DNA of 64,000 bases from Chryseobacterium sp. 52. GTDB taxonomy: Bacteria; Bacteroidota; Bacteroidia; Flavobacteriales; Weeksellaceae. Of this stretch, positions 45,084-53,937 are shown piece after piece. Location: the NCBI RefSeq assembly GCF_002754245.1, contig NZ_PEEX01000001.1:1054001-1118000 (forward strand), written 5' to 3'. The notes under the pieces were generated by a model. The model was given only the letters and a program-made list of their open reading frames with translations, did no database searches and was not told the origin of the DNA. Numbering within the stretch: position 1 is the stretch's first letter; each line of letters opens with the position of its first letter. The translations under genes were made by a program, and so were the position numbers.

Positions 45084-45091
45084 CAAAGGTA
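45084..45091 (-). promoter_or_regulatory. -7 box (TACCTTTG) of barrel-protein gene
   Basis: A perfect minus-strand TAnnTTTG match, 17 bp before the ATG. Confidence 0.5.
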
Positions 45092-45216
45092 TTTTCAAAC
45101 TTTTTTTTATGAAATAGCGTTTAGATTTCAGCATGAATTCATCCGGTCAAAAGATTTTCATCGGAAAAAAAACGGGTTTTGTCGGAAATGTTTAGGAATT
45201 TAAAAGTTCTGAGGCT

Positions 45217-45224
45217 TACATTTG
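45217..45224 (+). promoter_or_regulatory. -7 box (TACATTTG) of histidine kinase gene
   Basis: A perfect TAnnTTTG match only 3 bp before the ATG at 45228, which predicts a leaderless or almost leaderless mRNA. Confidence 0.45.
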
Positions 45225-45227
45225 AAC

Positions 45228-46244
45228 ATGAAGCAAAAACAAATTCTTTTTCTGCATTTTTTTTATTGGCTGCTGATCCTTTTCAATGGCTTTTTAAGGG
45301 TACTGATATACGAAACGAAAAGCTTTAGTATATTGGATGTTACCATTTTTCTGGCCAATTTCCTTGGTTTTTATGTCAATTATTTCTTTGTGGTCCCGAA
45401 GTTTTTTGATCCCAAAAGATTTTACATGATGATCATCGGTTTTTTTGTAGGAGTATTTGTTTTTGTTCTCTTCAGATATTCTCTGGAAGAAATATTGCTT
45501 CCTGCGGTGACTGGTTTCAGAAACTATGCAGAAGGAACTACTTTCCTGTATTATTTTTATGATAACATCTATTATTCAAGCTTAACGGTTTTTGTAAGTA
45601 CCAATCTGTGGTTCTTTAAATATTATTTTAAAATTGAAGCAGAGCGTACAAAATTGATTGAAGAAAGAAAACATGCACAGCTTCAGGCTTTAAAAACACA
45701 GATCAATCCGCATTTTATTTTTAATTCTTTAAATAATATCTATTCCCTGGTCTATCAAAATTCAGATAAGGCATTACCGGCGATAGAAAAACTGAGTGAG
45801 CTGCTGAGGTACAGTACCAAAGATCTGGAGAAAGATGTGATCAGTCTCGATAAGGAAATAGGGTATATTGAAAGTTTAATAGGGCTTGAGAAACTTAGAA
45901 TCAAGAATCCTGAATTATTGGTGATTGAAAAGAATATTAATCATCCCAAAATTGATATTTCTCCTATGTTGCTGGTTCCTTTTGTGGAAAATGCTTTTAA
46001 ACATGGTGATTTCAGGAATAAAGGTTTTGTTTTGAAGGTGTCAGATGATAATAAGGTTCTCCATTTTTATCTTCATAATTTTAAGAATAACAAAATGAAA
46101 GATACGGCATCCGGAATCGGAATTGAAAACGTGAAGAAGAGAATGGAAATTTTATACCCCAATAAACATGAACTCTATATAAAAGATATGGAATCTGAAT
46201 TTATTGTAGATTTAAGAATAATTTTCCCGTATGAGAACGATTAA
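45228..46244 (+). CDS. Sensor histidine kinase, LytS/YehU type (PF06580)
   Basis: 338 residues. Four membrane helices (within about 5-140) are followed by a short coiled coil and the His_kinase domain: H-box QINPHFIFNSLNNIYSL (phospho-His), N-box LVPFVENAFKHGD and G-box GIGIENVKKRM. There is no separate sensor domain, so the signal is membrane or envelope derived. ATG 45228 is used rather than the TTG at 45222. The stop overlaps the response-regulator start by 14 bp. Confidence 0.93.
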   Translation: MKQKQILFLHFFYWLLILFNGFLRVLIYETKSFSILDVTIFLANFLGFYVNYFFVVPKFFDPKRFYMMIIGFFVGVFVFVLFRYSLEEILLPAVTGFRNYAEGTTFLYYFYDNIYYSSLTVFVSTNLWFFKYYFKIEAERTKLIEERKHAQLQALKTQINPHFIFNSLNNIYSLVYQNSDKALPAIEKLSELLRYSTKDLEKDVISLDKEIGYIESLIGLEKLRIKNPELLVIEKNINHPKIDISPMLLVPFVENAFKHGDFRNKGFVLKVSDDNKVLHFYLHNFKNNKMKDTASGIGIENVKKRMEILYPNKHELYIKDMESEFIVDLRIIFPYEND

Positions 46245-46914
46245 GTGTATTATTGTTGACGATGAGCCACTGGCGATTTCGCTGCTGGAAAACTATGTCC
46301 GCAAAATTCCTTTCTTAGAGCTTGTTTTTTCTGCTGAAAACCCTATTCTGGCCTTGGAATATATACAGACTCATGAGGCAGACCTTATTTTTCTGGATAT
46401 TCAGATGCCGGAGCTTACGGGAATCAATTTTATGAAGATTGTTGGGGAAAAGAAGAAATACATTCTGACAACAGCCTATTCGGAATATGCATTGGAAGGG
46501 TATGAGCATAATATTATAGATTATTTGCTGAAACCCGTTTCTTTTGAACGCTTTTATAAAAGTGCCGTAAAAGCACAGGACCGTTTTTCATTCCCTGAAA
46601 GTACAGGAGAATCCTATTTCTTCGTTAAATCTTCCGGACAGCAGCACCGCATTAATTTTGGGGACATTCTTTATATTGAAAGTATTAAAGACTACGTGAA
46701 TATCAGAACCACAAATGAGGAATACATCGTACTGGATACTCTTAAATCCTTAGAAAATCAGCTTTCCGAACAATTTGTGCGTGTCCATAAATCATTTATC
46801 GTTAATCTGGACAAGGCCAAAAATATAGGGGGCAAAAAAATTACCCTGACTTCAGAACAGGAGATTCCTATTGGAGAAAGCTACAGAAGCAATCTTCTGA
46901 ATAAAATAAGATAA
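46231..46914 (+). CDS. LytTR-family response regulator
   Basis: 227 residues. The receiver domain has acidic pocket IIVDDEPLA, phospho-acceptor Asp in LIFLDIQMPELTG, and Lys in LLKPVSFERF. The LytTR DNA-binding domain (about 125-227) has ILYIESIKDYVNIRT and FVRVHKSFIVNLDKA. It partners the overlapping LytS-type kinase. Targets are unknown, with the divergent barrel-protein gene the nearest candidate. Confidence 0.94.
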   Translation: MRTIKCIIVDDEPLAISLLENYVRKIPFLELVFSAENPILALEYIQTHEADLIFLDIQMPELTGINFMKIVGEKKKYILTTAYSEYALEGYEHNIIDYLLKPVSFERFYKSAVKAQDRFSFPESTGESYFFVKSSGQQHRINFGDILYIESIKDYVNIRTTNEEYIVLDTLKSLENQLSEQFVRVHKSFIVNLDKAKNIGGKKITLTSEQEIPIGESYRSNLLNKIR

Positions 46915-46916
46915 AA

Positions 46917-46947
46917 CAAAAAGCGGCTTCCAAGGAAGCCGCTTTTC
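46917..46947. terminator. Bidirectional terminator
   Basis: The 11-13 bp stem aaagcggcttcc/ggaagccgcttt has a very tight loop and lies between convergent lytR-like and acnA genes. Confidence 0.9.
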
Positions 46948-46969
46948 TATGATTAATTAGATCTAACAA

Positions 46970-49237
46970 TTAATTTTCCTGTCTCTTGATGAGGTTCAAA
47001 GCAGAACCAGCCTTAAACCAGTCAATCTGCTGATCGTTATAGGTATGGTTCGCCATAACGGTGTCTTTAGTTCCGTCAGCATGAACAAACTCTAAAGTCA
47101 ACTGCTTTCCGGGAGCAAACTGATCAAGATCTAAGAAGTTGACCGTGTCATCTTCCTGAATTTTGTCATAATCAGCTTCATTAGCAAAAGTGATTCCCAG
47201 CATCCCTTGTTTTTTAAGGTTTGTTTCGTGAATTCTCGCAAATGATTTTACCAACACCGCTTTTACTCCAAGATGTCTTGGTTCCATGGCAGCATGCTCT
47301 CTTGAAGAACCTTCACCGTAGTTCTGGTCTCCTACAACAATAGTAGGAACTCCGGCAGCTTTATAAGCTCTCTGTACAGCAGGAACTTCACCAAACTCAC
47401 CTGTCAGCTCGTTTTTAACATGGTTAGTCTCCATGTTATAAGCATTCACAGCTCCAATCAGCATGTTGTTGGAAATATTATCAAGGTGTCCTCTGTATTT
47501 CAGCCATGGTCCGGCCATAGAAATATGGTCAGTCGTACATTTTCCAAAAGCTTTAATTAAAACCTTAGCTCCCGTAATATTTTTACCATCCCATGCCGGG
47601 AATTCTTCCAACAACTGAAGTCTGTCTGAAGTAGGACTTACATTCACTACAACGGAAGAACCGTCTGCAGATGGAGCCTGATAACCGTTATCATCTACAG
47701 CAAATCCCTTAGCCGGTAATTCAGAACCGTTAGGCTCATTCAGTTTTACCTGCTCACCAGCTTCGTTGGTTAATGTATCGGTAATAGGGTTGAAATCTAA
47801 TCTTCCTGAGATCGCTACTGCAGCTACCATTTCAGGAGAAGCTACAAAAGCATGTGTATTCGGGTTACCGTCAGCTCTTTTTGCAAAGTTTCTGTTGAAA
47901 GAGTGAATAATAGAGTTTTTCTCCCCTTTATCAGCCCCTTCTCTGTCCCATTGTCCTATACAAGGTCCACAGGCATTGGTAAATATTCTAGTGTTTTCAA
48001 ATTTTCTGAAAGAATCTAAGAAACCGTCTCTTTCTGCTGTGAATTTCACCTGCTCAGAGCCAGGATTAATTCCTAAAATAGCTTTAGGCTTAACCCCTTT
48101 TGCAACCGCATCTTCTACAATAGAAGCTGCCCTTGATAAATCTTCATAAGAAGAATTCGTACAAGATCCGATCAATGCCCATTCTACTTCTATTGGCCAT
48201 CCGTTTGCTTCAGCTTTAGCTTTGAATTCAGAAACAGGAGTTGCTAAATCTGGAGTGAAAGGTCCGTTCAGATGTGGAGCCAGTTCAGAAAGGTTGATTT
48301 CGATAACCTGATCAAAATATTGCTCAGGGTTGGCATACACTTCAGCATCCCCTGTTAAGTGTTCTGCGATTTTGTCAGCAGCGTCTACTACATCCTGTCT
48401 TCCTGTTGCGGCTAAATATCTTCTCATGGAATCATCATATCCGAAAGTAGAAGTTGTTGCTCCAATTTCAGCACCCATGTTACAGATGGTTCCTTTACCT
48501 GTTGCTGAAAGAGATTCTGCTCCTTCTCCGAAATATTCTACGATACATCCGGTTCCTCCTTTTACGGTAAGGATTCCGGCTACTTTTAGAATTACATCTT
48601 TTGCAGAAGTCCAGCCGCTCATTTTACCGGTTAATTTTATCCCGATAAGTTTTGGCATTTTAAGTTCCCAGGCCATTCCGGCCATTACGTCTACCGCATC
48701 AGCACCACCTACACCAATAGCTACCATTCCTAAACCACCTGCATTTACCGTGTGAGAGTCAGTACCAATCATCATACCTCCGGGGAAAGCATAATTTTCC
48801 AGGACAACCTGGTGAATAATACCTGCACCCGGCTTCCAGAAGCCGATTCCGTATTTATCACAAACAGAACTCAGGAAGTTGAAAACCTCAGAGTTCTTAT
48901 TAATACCTTCCTGTAAATCTGATTCCGCACCTACTCTTGCCTGGATCAGGTGATCGGCGTGAGCAGTTGAAGGAACAGCTACTTTTGTTTTTCCTGCCTG
49001 CATGAATTGTAAAAGCGCCATCTGTGCCGTTGCATCCTGCATAGCTACTCTGTCCGGTGCGAAGTCTACGTAAGAGTTTCCTCTTTCATGGGCTGATGTA
49101 GCATTCCCTTCCCAAAGATGGGTGTAAAGGATTTTTTCTGAAAGGGTAAGAGGTTTTCCCACGATTTGTCTTGCTGCAGCAATTCTTTCAGGGTAACGCT
49201 CGTACACTTTTTTGATCATATCAATATCAAAAGTCAT
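46970..49237 (-). CDS. acnA: Aconitate hydratase, AcnA/mitochondrial type
   Basis: 755 residues. Interconverts citrate and isocitrate via a 4Fe-4S cluster. Cluster Cys residues are in [11 protein letters not shown] and [10 protein letters not shown], and the swivel domain has [15 protein letters not shown]. The protein begins [21 protein letters not shown] decayed copy of this 5' end lies upstream of acnB. Two aconitases side by side suggests different conditions of use, as in E. coli (AcnA stress, AcnB main). Confidence 0.97.
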   Translation of the reverse strand: MTFDIDMIKKVYERYPERIAAARQIVGKPLTLSEKILYTHLWEGNATSAHERGNSYVDFAPDRVAMQDATAQMALLQFMQAGKTKVAVPSTAHADHLIQARVGAESDLQEGINKNSEVFNFLSSVCDKYGIGFWKPGAGIIHQVVLENYAFPGGMMIGTDSHTVNAGGLGMVAIGVGGADAVDVMAGMAWELKMPKLIGIKLTGKMSGWTSAKDVILKVAGILTVKGGTGCIVEYFGEGAESLSATGKGTICNMGAEIGATTSTFGYDDSMRRYLAATGRQDVVDAADKIAEHLTGDAEVYANPEQYFDQVIEINLSELAPHLNGPFTPDLATPVSEFKAKAEANGWPIEVEWALIGSCTNSSYEDLSRAASIVEDAVAKGVKPKAILGINPGSEQVKFTAERDGFLDSFRKFENTRIFTNACGPCIGQWDREGADKGEKNSIIHSFNRNFAKRADGNPNTHAFVASPEMVAAVAISGRLDFNPITDTLTNEAGEQVKLNEPNGSELPAKGFAVDDNGYQAPSADGSSVVVNVSPTSDRLQLLEEFPAWDGKNITGAKVLIKAFGKCTTDHISMAGPWLKYRGHLDNISNNMLIGAVNAYNMETNHVKNELTGEFGEVPAVQRAYKAAGVPTIVVGDQNYGEGSSREHAAMEPRHLGVKAVLVKSFARIHETNLKKQGMLGITFANEADYDKIQEDDTVNFLDLDQFAPGKQLTLEFVHADGTKDTVMANHTYNDQQIDWFKAGSALNLIKRQEN

Positions 49238-49568
49238 ATCTTAATTTAATTTTTCTTCTGTTTCAAATAAACTTTTCCTGTATTCATTTAATCGTTAAAA
49301 CGGGAAATATTCTTTTGTTCCTACAATTCATCAAATTCTGTTCCTTCCATCCATAAAAAGGATAATTCTGATAAATGATGAGGATATTTTATATCTATCA
49401 AGTTAAGAAAAAATAAAATTTGTTTTCTCGATTTCATTTAAAATAATTCTTAACTCGTCTTAAATGGAAAGGTTCTAAACAAAAATTGAAAGATTTTAAA
49501 TCCCGCAGGACTAAAATCTTTCAATTGTATAATTTTAAAAAAGTCCTGAGACTTATCGTGAAGCTCTA
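49238..49568 (-). promoter_or_regulatory. acnA upstream region and acnB terminator
   Basis: 331 bp without a gene. The minus-strand end of acnB is followed by the terminator at 49485-49525. The rest is the AT-rich acnA upstream region, with an 8-bp inverted repeat (gttaagaa ... ttcttaac). No clear TAnnTTTG box was found. Confidence 0.4.
49477..49525 (-). terminator. Terminator of acnB
   Basis: The 14-bp perfect stem attgaaagatttta/taaaatctttcaat is followed on the minus strand by tttttgttt. Confidence 0.88.
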
Positions 49569-52349
49569 TTAATGACCAACCTGCACCAACTCCTTAATAG
49601 GTGGAGCGAATTTAGTCAGGTCAATACCTTCAACGGCAGCTTTGTATTCATCGATATTAGGAATTCTTCCAATGATCGCAGAAAGTACAACAACCGGAGT
49701 TGAAGCCAGTAAAGATTCTCCTTTTTTACGTTCGGAATCCTCAACAACTCTTCCCTGGAAAAGACGGGTAGAGGTTGCCAGTACCGTATCTCCTTTAGCG
49801 GCTTTTTCCTGATTACCCATACAAAGGTTACATCCGGGACGCTCAAGGTACATCATGTTTTTGTACTCAACACGAGCTTCGCCTTTAGGAGCATTATCAT
49901 CAAATTCGAATCCGGAATATTTTTCTAATAATTCCCAGTCTCCTTCTGCTTTCAGCTCATCAATGATATTATAAGTAGGAGCTGCCACGACAAGCGGAGC
50001 ATTAAATTCTACCTTACCTTTTTGTTTTTCAATGTTTCTAAGCATTTGAGACACAATTTTCAAATCGCCTTTGTGAACCATACAAGATCCTACAAAACCA
50101 AGATCTACCTTTTTCTCGCCTCCATAGTAAGAAAGTGTTCTGATTGTATCGTGAGTATATCTTTTAGAAACATCATCATTGTTTACATCAGGGTCAGCAA
50201 TCATGGGTTCTACAATGATATCAAGGTCAATAACGACTTCAGCATAATATTTAGCATTAGCATCCGGAGTTAAAGCTGGTTTCTCCCCTGACTGAATTTC
50301 TGCAATTCTCTTATTAGCCTTATCAATCAGTCCCTGAAGAACCTGATTTTTGTTATCCATACCTTTATTGATCATGATCTGGATTCTGCCTTTTGCAATT
50401 TCCAATGATTCAATCAAAGTATTGTCTTCCGAAATATTGATAGAAGCTTTTGCCTTCATTTCTGCCGTCCAGTCTGTAAATGTAAATGCCTGGTCAGCAG
50501 GAAGTGTTCCGATGTGAACCTCAATGATTCTACCCTGGAATACATTTTCTCCTCCAAATTGCTTAAGCATCTGAGACTGTGTTGCATGAACCACATCACG
50601 GAAATCCATGTGTTCTTTCATATTTCCTTTGAATGTTACCTTCACGGATTCCGGAATTGGCATAGATGCCTCACCGGTAGCCAATGCAAGGGCAACAGTT
50701 CCTGAGTCTGCTCCAAAAGCTACTCCTTTAGACATTCTTGTATGAGAGTCACCACCAATGATGATCGCCCACTCGTCTATTGTTATATCATTAAGAACTT
50801 TGTGAATAACATCCGTCATAGCGTGATATTCACCTTTCGGGTCACGAGCTGTGATCAAACCGAAATCGTTCATAAATTTCATTAATTTTGGAATGTTGGC
50901 CTGTGCTTTTTTATCCCAAACTGAAGCGGTGTGACATCCGGACTGGTATGCACCGTCCACAATTGGAGAAATCACAGTTGCTGCCATAGATTCCAATTCC
51001 TGAGAAGTCATAAGACCTGTGGTATCCTGAGATCCAACGATGTTAACTTCTACACGAACATCAGAACCTGCATGTAGTACTTTTCCGGGTGTAGAACCCA
51101 CTGCATTTCTGTTGAAGATTTTTTCTACAGCCGTAAGACCCTGTCCTTCGTGAGAAATTTCCTTAGACGGAGCAAAAACAAGAGGTGTTTCTATTCCTAA
51201 AAGTTTCGCAGCGAATGTTTGTAATTTTTTACCGAATACAATAGCGTATGATCCGCCAGCTTTTATAAATTCTACTTTCTGAGGAGTGAATGCCTTAGAA
51301 ATATCAATCAGTTCCTGATCGCCGTTATATAATTTCTTTGTCTTTGTATTAATGGTAAGAACAGTTCCTGTAGCCACTGAATACGCTTCTTCAAGAATCG
51401 GTTCTCCAGCTTCATTACGAATTGGCTGTCCATTCTCGTCAAGTTTTTTTACCCAGTTTTTAAGGTCAAGACCGATACCTCCGGTAACGTCAACCGTTGT
51501 AAGGAAGATCGGAGAAATACCGTTTGTTCCTCCAACAATCGGAGCAATATTTACAAATGGAATATATGGGCTTGCCTGTTTTCCTGTCCAAAGAGCTACA
51601 TTATTAACCCCTGACATTCTGGATGAACCTACACCCATTGTTCCTTTCTCAGCAATCAGCATTACACTTGCATCAGGATATTGTGCCTGCAGTTCCTTGA
51701 TTTCTTTCTGAGCTTGAGGAGTAATCATACATTGTCCATGAAGCTCACGGTCTGATCTTGAGTGAGCCTGATTACCCGGGGAAAGTAAATCGGTTGAAAT
51801 ATCACCTTCACCAGCGATGAATGTAACAACTTTAATTTCTTCGGGAGCTTCCGGTAATTTAGTGAAAAACTCAGCTTTCGCATAGCTTTCAATGATCTCT
51901 TTTGCGATTTCGTTACCGCTATTGAATGCTTCCTTTAGACGGTTGGTATCCGCCTCATAAAGGAAAACTTGTGTCTTAAGAACGTTTGCGGCTTCTTTGG
52001 CAATAGAAATATTATTACCCAAAGCAAGATCCAGTAATACCTCAATGGAAGGACCTCCTTTCATATGAGATAACAATTCAAAGGCATAAGCTGGTGAAAT
52101 TTCTTCTATTACGGATTCACCCAGAATAATTTCTTTTAAAAACTTAGCTTTTACACCGGCAGCACTTGTCGTTCCTGGTAGGGTGTTGTAAATAAAAAAT
52201 GTAAGAGAATCTGCTCTGTTTATGTTACCTGAATCTTTAATCTGTGCAATAATTTCGCTTAATAATTCAGCACCATCAATTGGCTTTGGATTTAGCCCCT
52301 GGTTTTTTCTTTCTTCAATCTCTTGGATGTAATCCTGATAAATATTCAT
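49569..52349 (-). CDS. acnB: Aconitase B / 2-methylisocitrate dehydratase
   Basis: 926 residues. The N-terminal helical HEAT-like domain (1-155, NIYQDYIQEIEERKNQG) marks AcnB. The swivel domain comes before the catalytic core (reversed compared with AcnA), with CHTASVWD and cluster Cys in GSCMVHKGD and CNLCMGNQ. It acts in the TCA cycle and can hydrate 2-methylaconitate. AcnB is the housekeeping form elsewhere and its apo-form binds mRNA. Its upstream leader is long and contains an acnA-like mini-frame. Confidence 0.97.
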   Translation of the reverse strand: MNIYQDYIQEIEERKNQGLNPKPIDGAELLSEIIAQIKDSGNINRADSLTFFIYNTLPGTTSAAGVKAKFLKEIILGESVIEEISPAYAFELLSHMKGGPSIEVLLDLALGNNISIAKEAANVLKTQVFLYEADTNRLKEAFNSGNEIAKEIIESYAKAEFFTKLPEAPEEIKVVTFIAGEGDISTDLLSPGNQAHSRSDRELHGQCMITPQAQKEIKELQAQYPDASVMLIAEKGTMGVGSSRMSGVNNVALWTGKQASPYIPFVNIAPIVGGTNGISPIFLTTVDVTGGIGLDLKNWVKKLDENGQPIRNEAGEPILEEAYSVATGTVLTINTKTKKLYNGDQELIDISKAFTPQKVEFIKAGGSYAIVFGKKLQTFAAKLLGIETPLVFAPSKEISHEGQGLTAVEKIFNRNAVGSTPGKVLHAGSDVRVEVNIVGSQDTTGLMTSQELESMAATVISPIVDGAYQSGCHTASVWDKKAQANIPKLMKFMNDFGLITARDPKGEYHAMTDVIHKVLNDITIDEWAIIIGGDSHTRMSKGVAFGADSGTVALALATGEASMPIPESVKVTFKGNMKEHMDFRDVVHATQSQMLKQFGGENVFQGRIIEVHIGTLPADQAFTFTDWTAEMKAKASINISEDNTLIESLEIAKGRIQIMINKGMDNKNQVLQGLIDKANKRIAEIQSGEKPALTPDANAKYYAEVVIDLDIIVEPMIADPDVNNDDVSKRYTHDTIRTLSYYGGEKKVDLGFVGSCMVHKGDLKIVSQMLRNIEKQKGKVEFNAPLVVAAPTYNIIDELKAEGDWELLEKYSGFEFDDNAPKGEARVEYKNMMYLERPGCNLCMGNQEKAAKGDTVLATSTRLFQGRVVEDSERKKGESLLASTPVVVLSAIIGRIPNIDEYKAAVEGIDLTKFAPPIKELVQVGH

Positions 52350-52553
52350 AATAATAGAAGTCTTTTCAATTTTAAATGTAGATTTTAAAGCAGTTGCCCA
52401 TACTGTTATTTCTATTAACAGGATCCTAAATTACAATAAGATCATTTAAAGTTGCCGTAACAACACGACCGCAGTAGTAATAACAACATAATCTACCTAC
52501 CTTTTAAAAATGTGAGATAATGTTCCGTTCAGAAGTTGGGTATATATGACTTT

Positions 52554-52655
52554 TTATAGATGTATAAGGAGTTTACCTGCTATTTGTCTTGTTAAAAAAA
52601 CACTCTTTGGGTAAAATTTGTACACCTTTTTGATGGTATTAATATCAAAAATCAT
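52554..52655 (-). pseudogene. Degenerate copy of acnA 5' end (33 codons)
   Basis: On the minus strand ATG 52655 opens MIFDINTIKKVYKFYPKSVFL..., 33 codons to a TAA at 52554. It aligns with the AcnA start ([28 protein letters not shown]) through TRQIAGK, and the DNA around the two start codons is nearly identical for about 40 bp. Similarity stops after about 33 codons, and the rest of acnA is missing. It lies in the acnB upstream region, behind a -7 box at 52701-52708. It may be a relic of a duplicated acnA or a translated leader. Confidence 0.7.
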
Positions 52656-52700
52656 ATCTCCAAAACGTTTTTAGATTATCAAACACTTTGAAAGTGCTTC

Positions 52701-52708
52701 CAAATTTA
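52701..52708 (-). promoter_or_regulatory. -7 box (TAAATTTG) upstream of acnA relic/acnB
   Basis: A perfect minus-strand TAnnTTTG match. The predicted transcription start near 52695 falls on a perfect 13-bp palindrome (cacttt-g-aaagtg, 52684-52696) that could be an operator. It implies a leader of about 345 nt before acnB. Confidence 0.45.
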
Positions 52709-52763
52709 CGGATTTTTAATATTTTTTACAGTCGAAATTATTTAGATTCTTTATAAATATGAA

Positions 52764-52795
52764 TTTGATATTTTCTATTTTTGGTTGTATTTTTG
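52764..52795 (+). promoter_or_regulatory. Promoter of WG-repeat gene (TTG-N20-TATTTTTG)
   Basis: -33 TTTG at 52764-52767 and a perfect -7 box at 52788-52795, with the standard 20-bp spacer. Confidence 0.65.
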
Positions 52796-52811
52796 CAGGC
52801 AAATGATGAAT

Positions 52812-53582
52812 ATGAAAAATATCCTGAATTTTTTGTGCCTATTTATTTCGATTTTCATTTTTTCCCAGGCGAAATCTTTGAAAAAAGCACCCATTAAAAA
52901 TGTCACGAAAACCTTAGTAAAGAAAGTGCCCGCAGAGGCTCAACCGAATCCGGATCTTGTGATCATTAACCAGGATCTTCCCGTTCTGATTCCCAAAAAG
53001 GAAAATGGGAAATTCGGATATGTCAATCAGAAAGGAAAATTTATCATCAAACCTGAGTATCATATTGCGGTCTTTTTTTATGAAGATTGTAACCTTTTGA
53101 ATTCTCCCAACGAAAAAGTAAGAAAATTCGGAACTAAAGAATATGCAACGGTAGAAAAGGATATGATCTCTTACCGCGTAAACAGAACCGGAAAAAGAGT
53201 CTATCAGTTTAAAGATTCAGATCTTGGAAAATGTAAGTTTGAGGAGTATAAACAACAGCTTTATCAGGCATATGTTTTAAATGGTTTTTATGGAGTTATT
53301 GAGAAAGCAAAATTCGTTAATGCTGCAGACTACAGGGATTATCAGATCTATCCGCAATATCAGTATTTATATATTATGGAAGGCGACAATACCGCAGATC
53401 CAATGATCGTTGTTTCCCATAATGACAGATTTGGTGTGATTGATGTAAATAATAAGGTAATTATTCCCTTTGAATATTCGAATATAAAAAGAAATTTCAG
53501 CTGGAAATTAGGAAAAATGTTTGAAGTAACAAAAGACGGTCAGAACTACTATTATATTGATGTAAGGAATAAGACGTATTAA
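52812..53582 (+). CDS. WG-repeat-containing secreted protein
   Basis: 256 residues from ATG 52812; MMN starts at 52803/52806 are also possible, but 52812 begins the signal peptide MKNILNFLCLFISIFIFSQ. WG/KWG-type repeats are visible as GKFGYVNQKGKFIIKPEY (about 70-90) and RFGVIDVNNKVIIPFEY (about 210-226), with two weaker ones between. These repeats form beta-propeller-like surfaces for protein binding. No enzyme motif. Single gene with a full promoter. Confidence 0.8.
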   Translation: MKNILNFLCLFISIFIFSQAKSLKKAPIKNVTKTLVKKVPAEAQPNPDLVIINQDLPVLIPKKENGKFGYVNQKGKFIIKPEYHIAVFFYEDCNLLNSPNEKVRKFGTKEYATVEKDMISYRVNRTGKRVYQFKDSDLGKCKFEEYKQQLYQAYVLNGFYGVIEKAKFVNAADYRDYQIYPQYQYLYIMEGDNTADPMIVVSHNDRFGVIDVNNKVIIPFEYSNIKRNFSWKLGKMFEVTKDGQNYYYIDVRNKTY

Positions 53583-53740
53583 AAGCGACAGGTTATCAGG
53601 AATTGGCTTCTGAATGTTTTTTTGTTGTATGGTCAAAATCTCGCACCTGCCATCCCTAAAAACATATGTCCCGCTATCCAAATTTAAGAACCTGCTATCC
53701 CTAACCTCACATCTAACATTTTTTTTGTAATTTCGCGGCT
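53583..53740. repeat. Intergenic text-like near-repeats before TPP riboswitch
   Basis: The gap holds cctgccatccctaa (about 53648-53661) and cctgctatccctaa (about 53691-53704), one mismatch apart, followed by acatctaacat. Similar acatctaa words occur in the serS leader. Function unknown. Confidence 0.4.
53728..53735 (+). promoter_or_regulatory. -7 box (TAATTTCG) before TPP riboswitch
   Basis: Seven of eight positions match TAnnTTTG. The transcription start would be near 53741, the first base of the aptamer. Confidence 0.5.
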
Positions 53741-53817
53741 GAAATAAAGGGGTGCTTTAACAGGCTGAGATTACACCCAATGAACCTGGAACGGATAATG
53801 CTGTTTAGGGAATTTTG
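53741..53817 (+). promoter_or_regulatory. TPP riboswitch before TonB receptor
   Basis: The conserved elements are in order: GGGGTGC, CTGAGA, ACACCC, GAACCTGGAACGGATAATG and TAGGGAA, closed by AAAT/ATTT. An ACCCCTTT sequence at 53902-53909, 29 bp before the start codon, is complementary to AAAGGGGT (53746-53753) in the aptamer and may form the alternative pairing. Confidence 0.95.
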
Positions 53818-53937
53818 AAAATGTACCAACAAAGAGGAGAACAATAGACTAATTCTTATTGCCAGACTGTTCAATCAGTAAATTGTTACATCATTTAATC
53901 TACCCCTTTTATTCATTAAATTTTAAAGATTTATAGA

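Noticed and set aside
48330..48755. A 141-codon frame antisense to acnA
   Set aside because: It is opposite a clearly real aconitase and has no homology-like pattern; it mirrors the codon structure of acnA.
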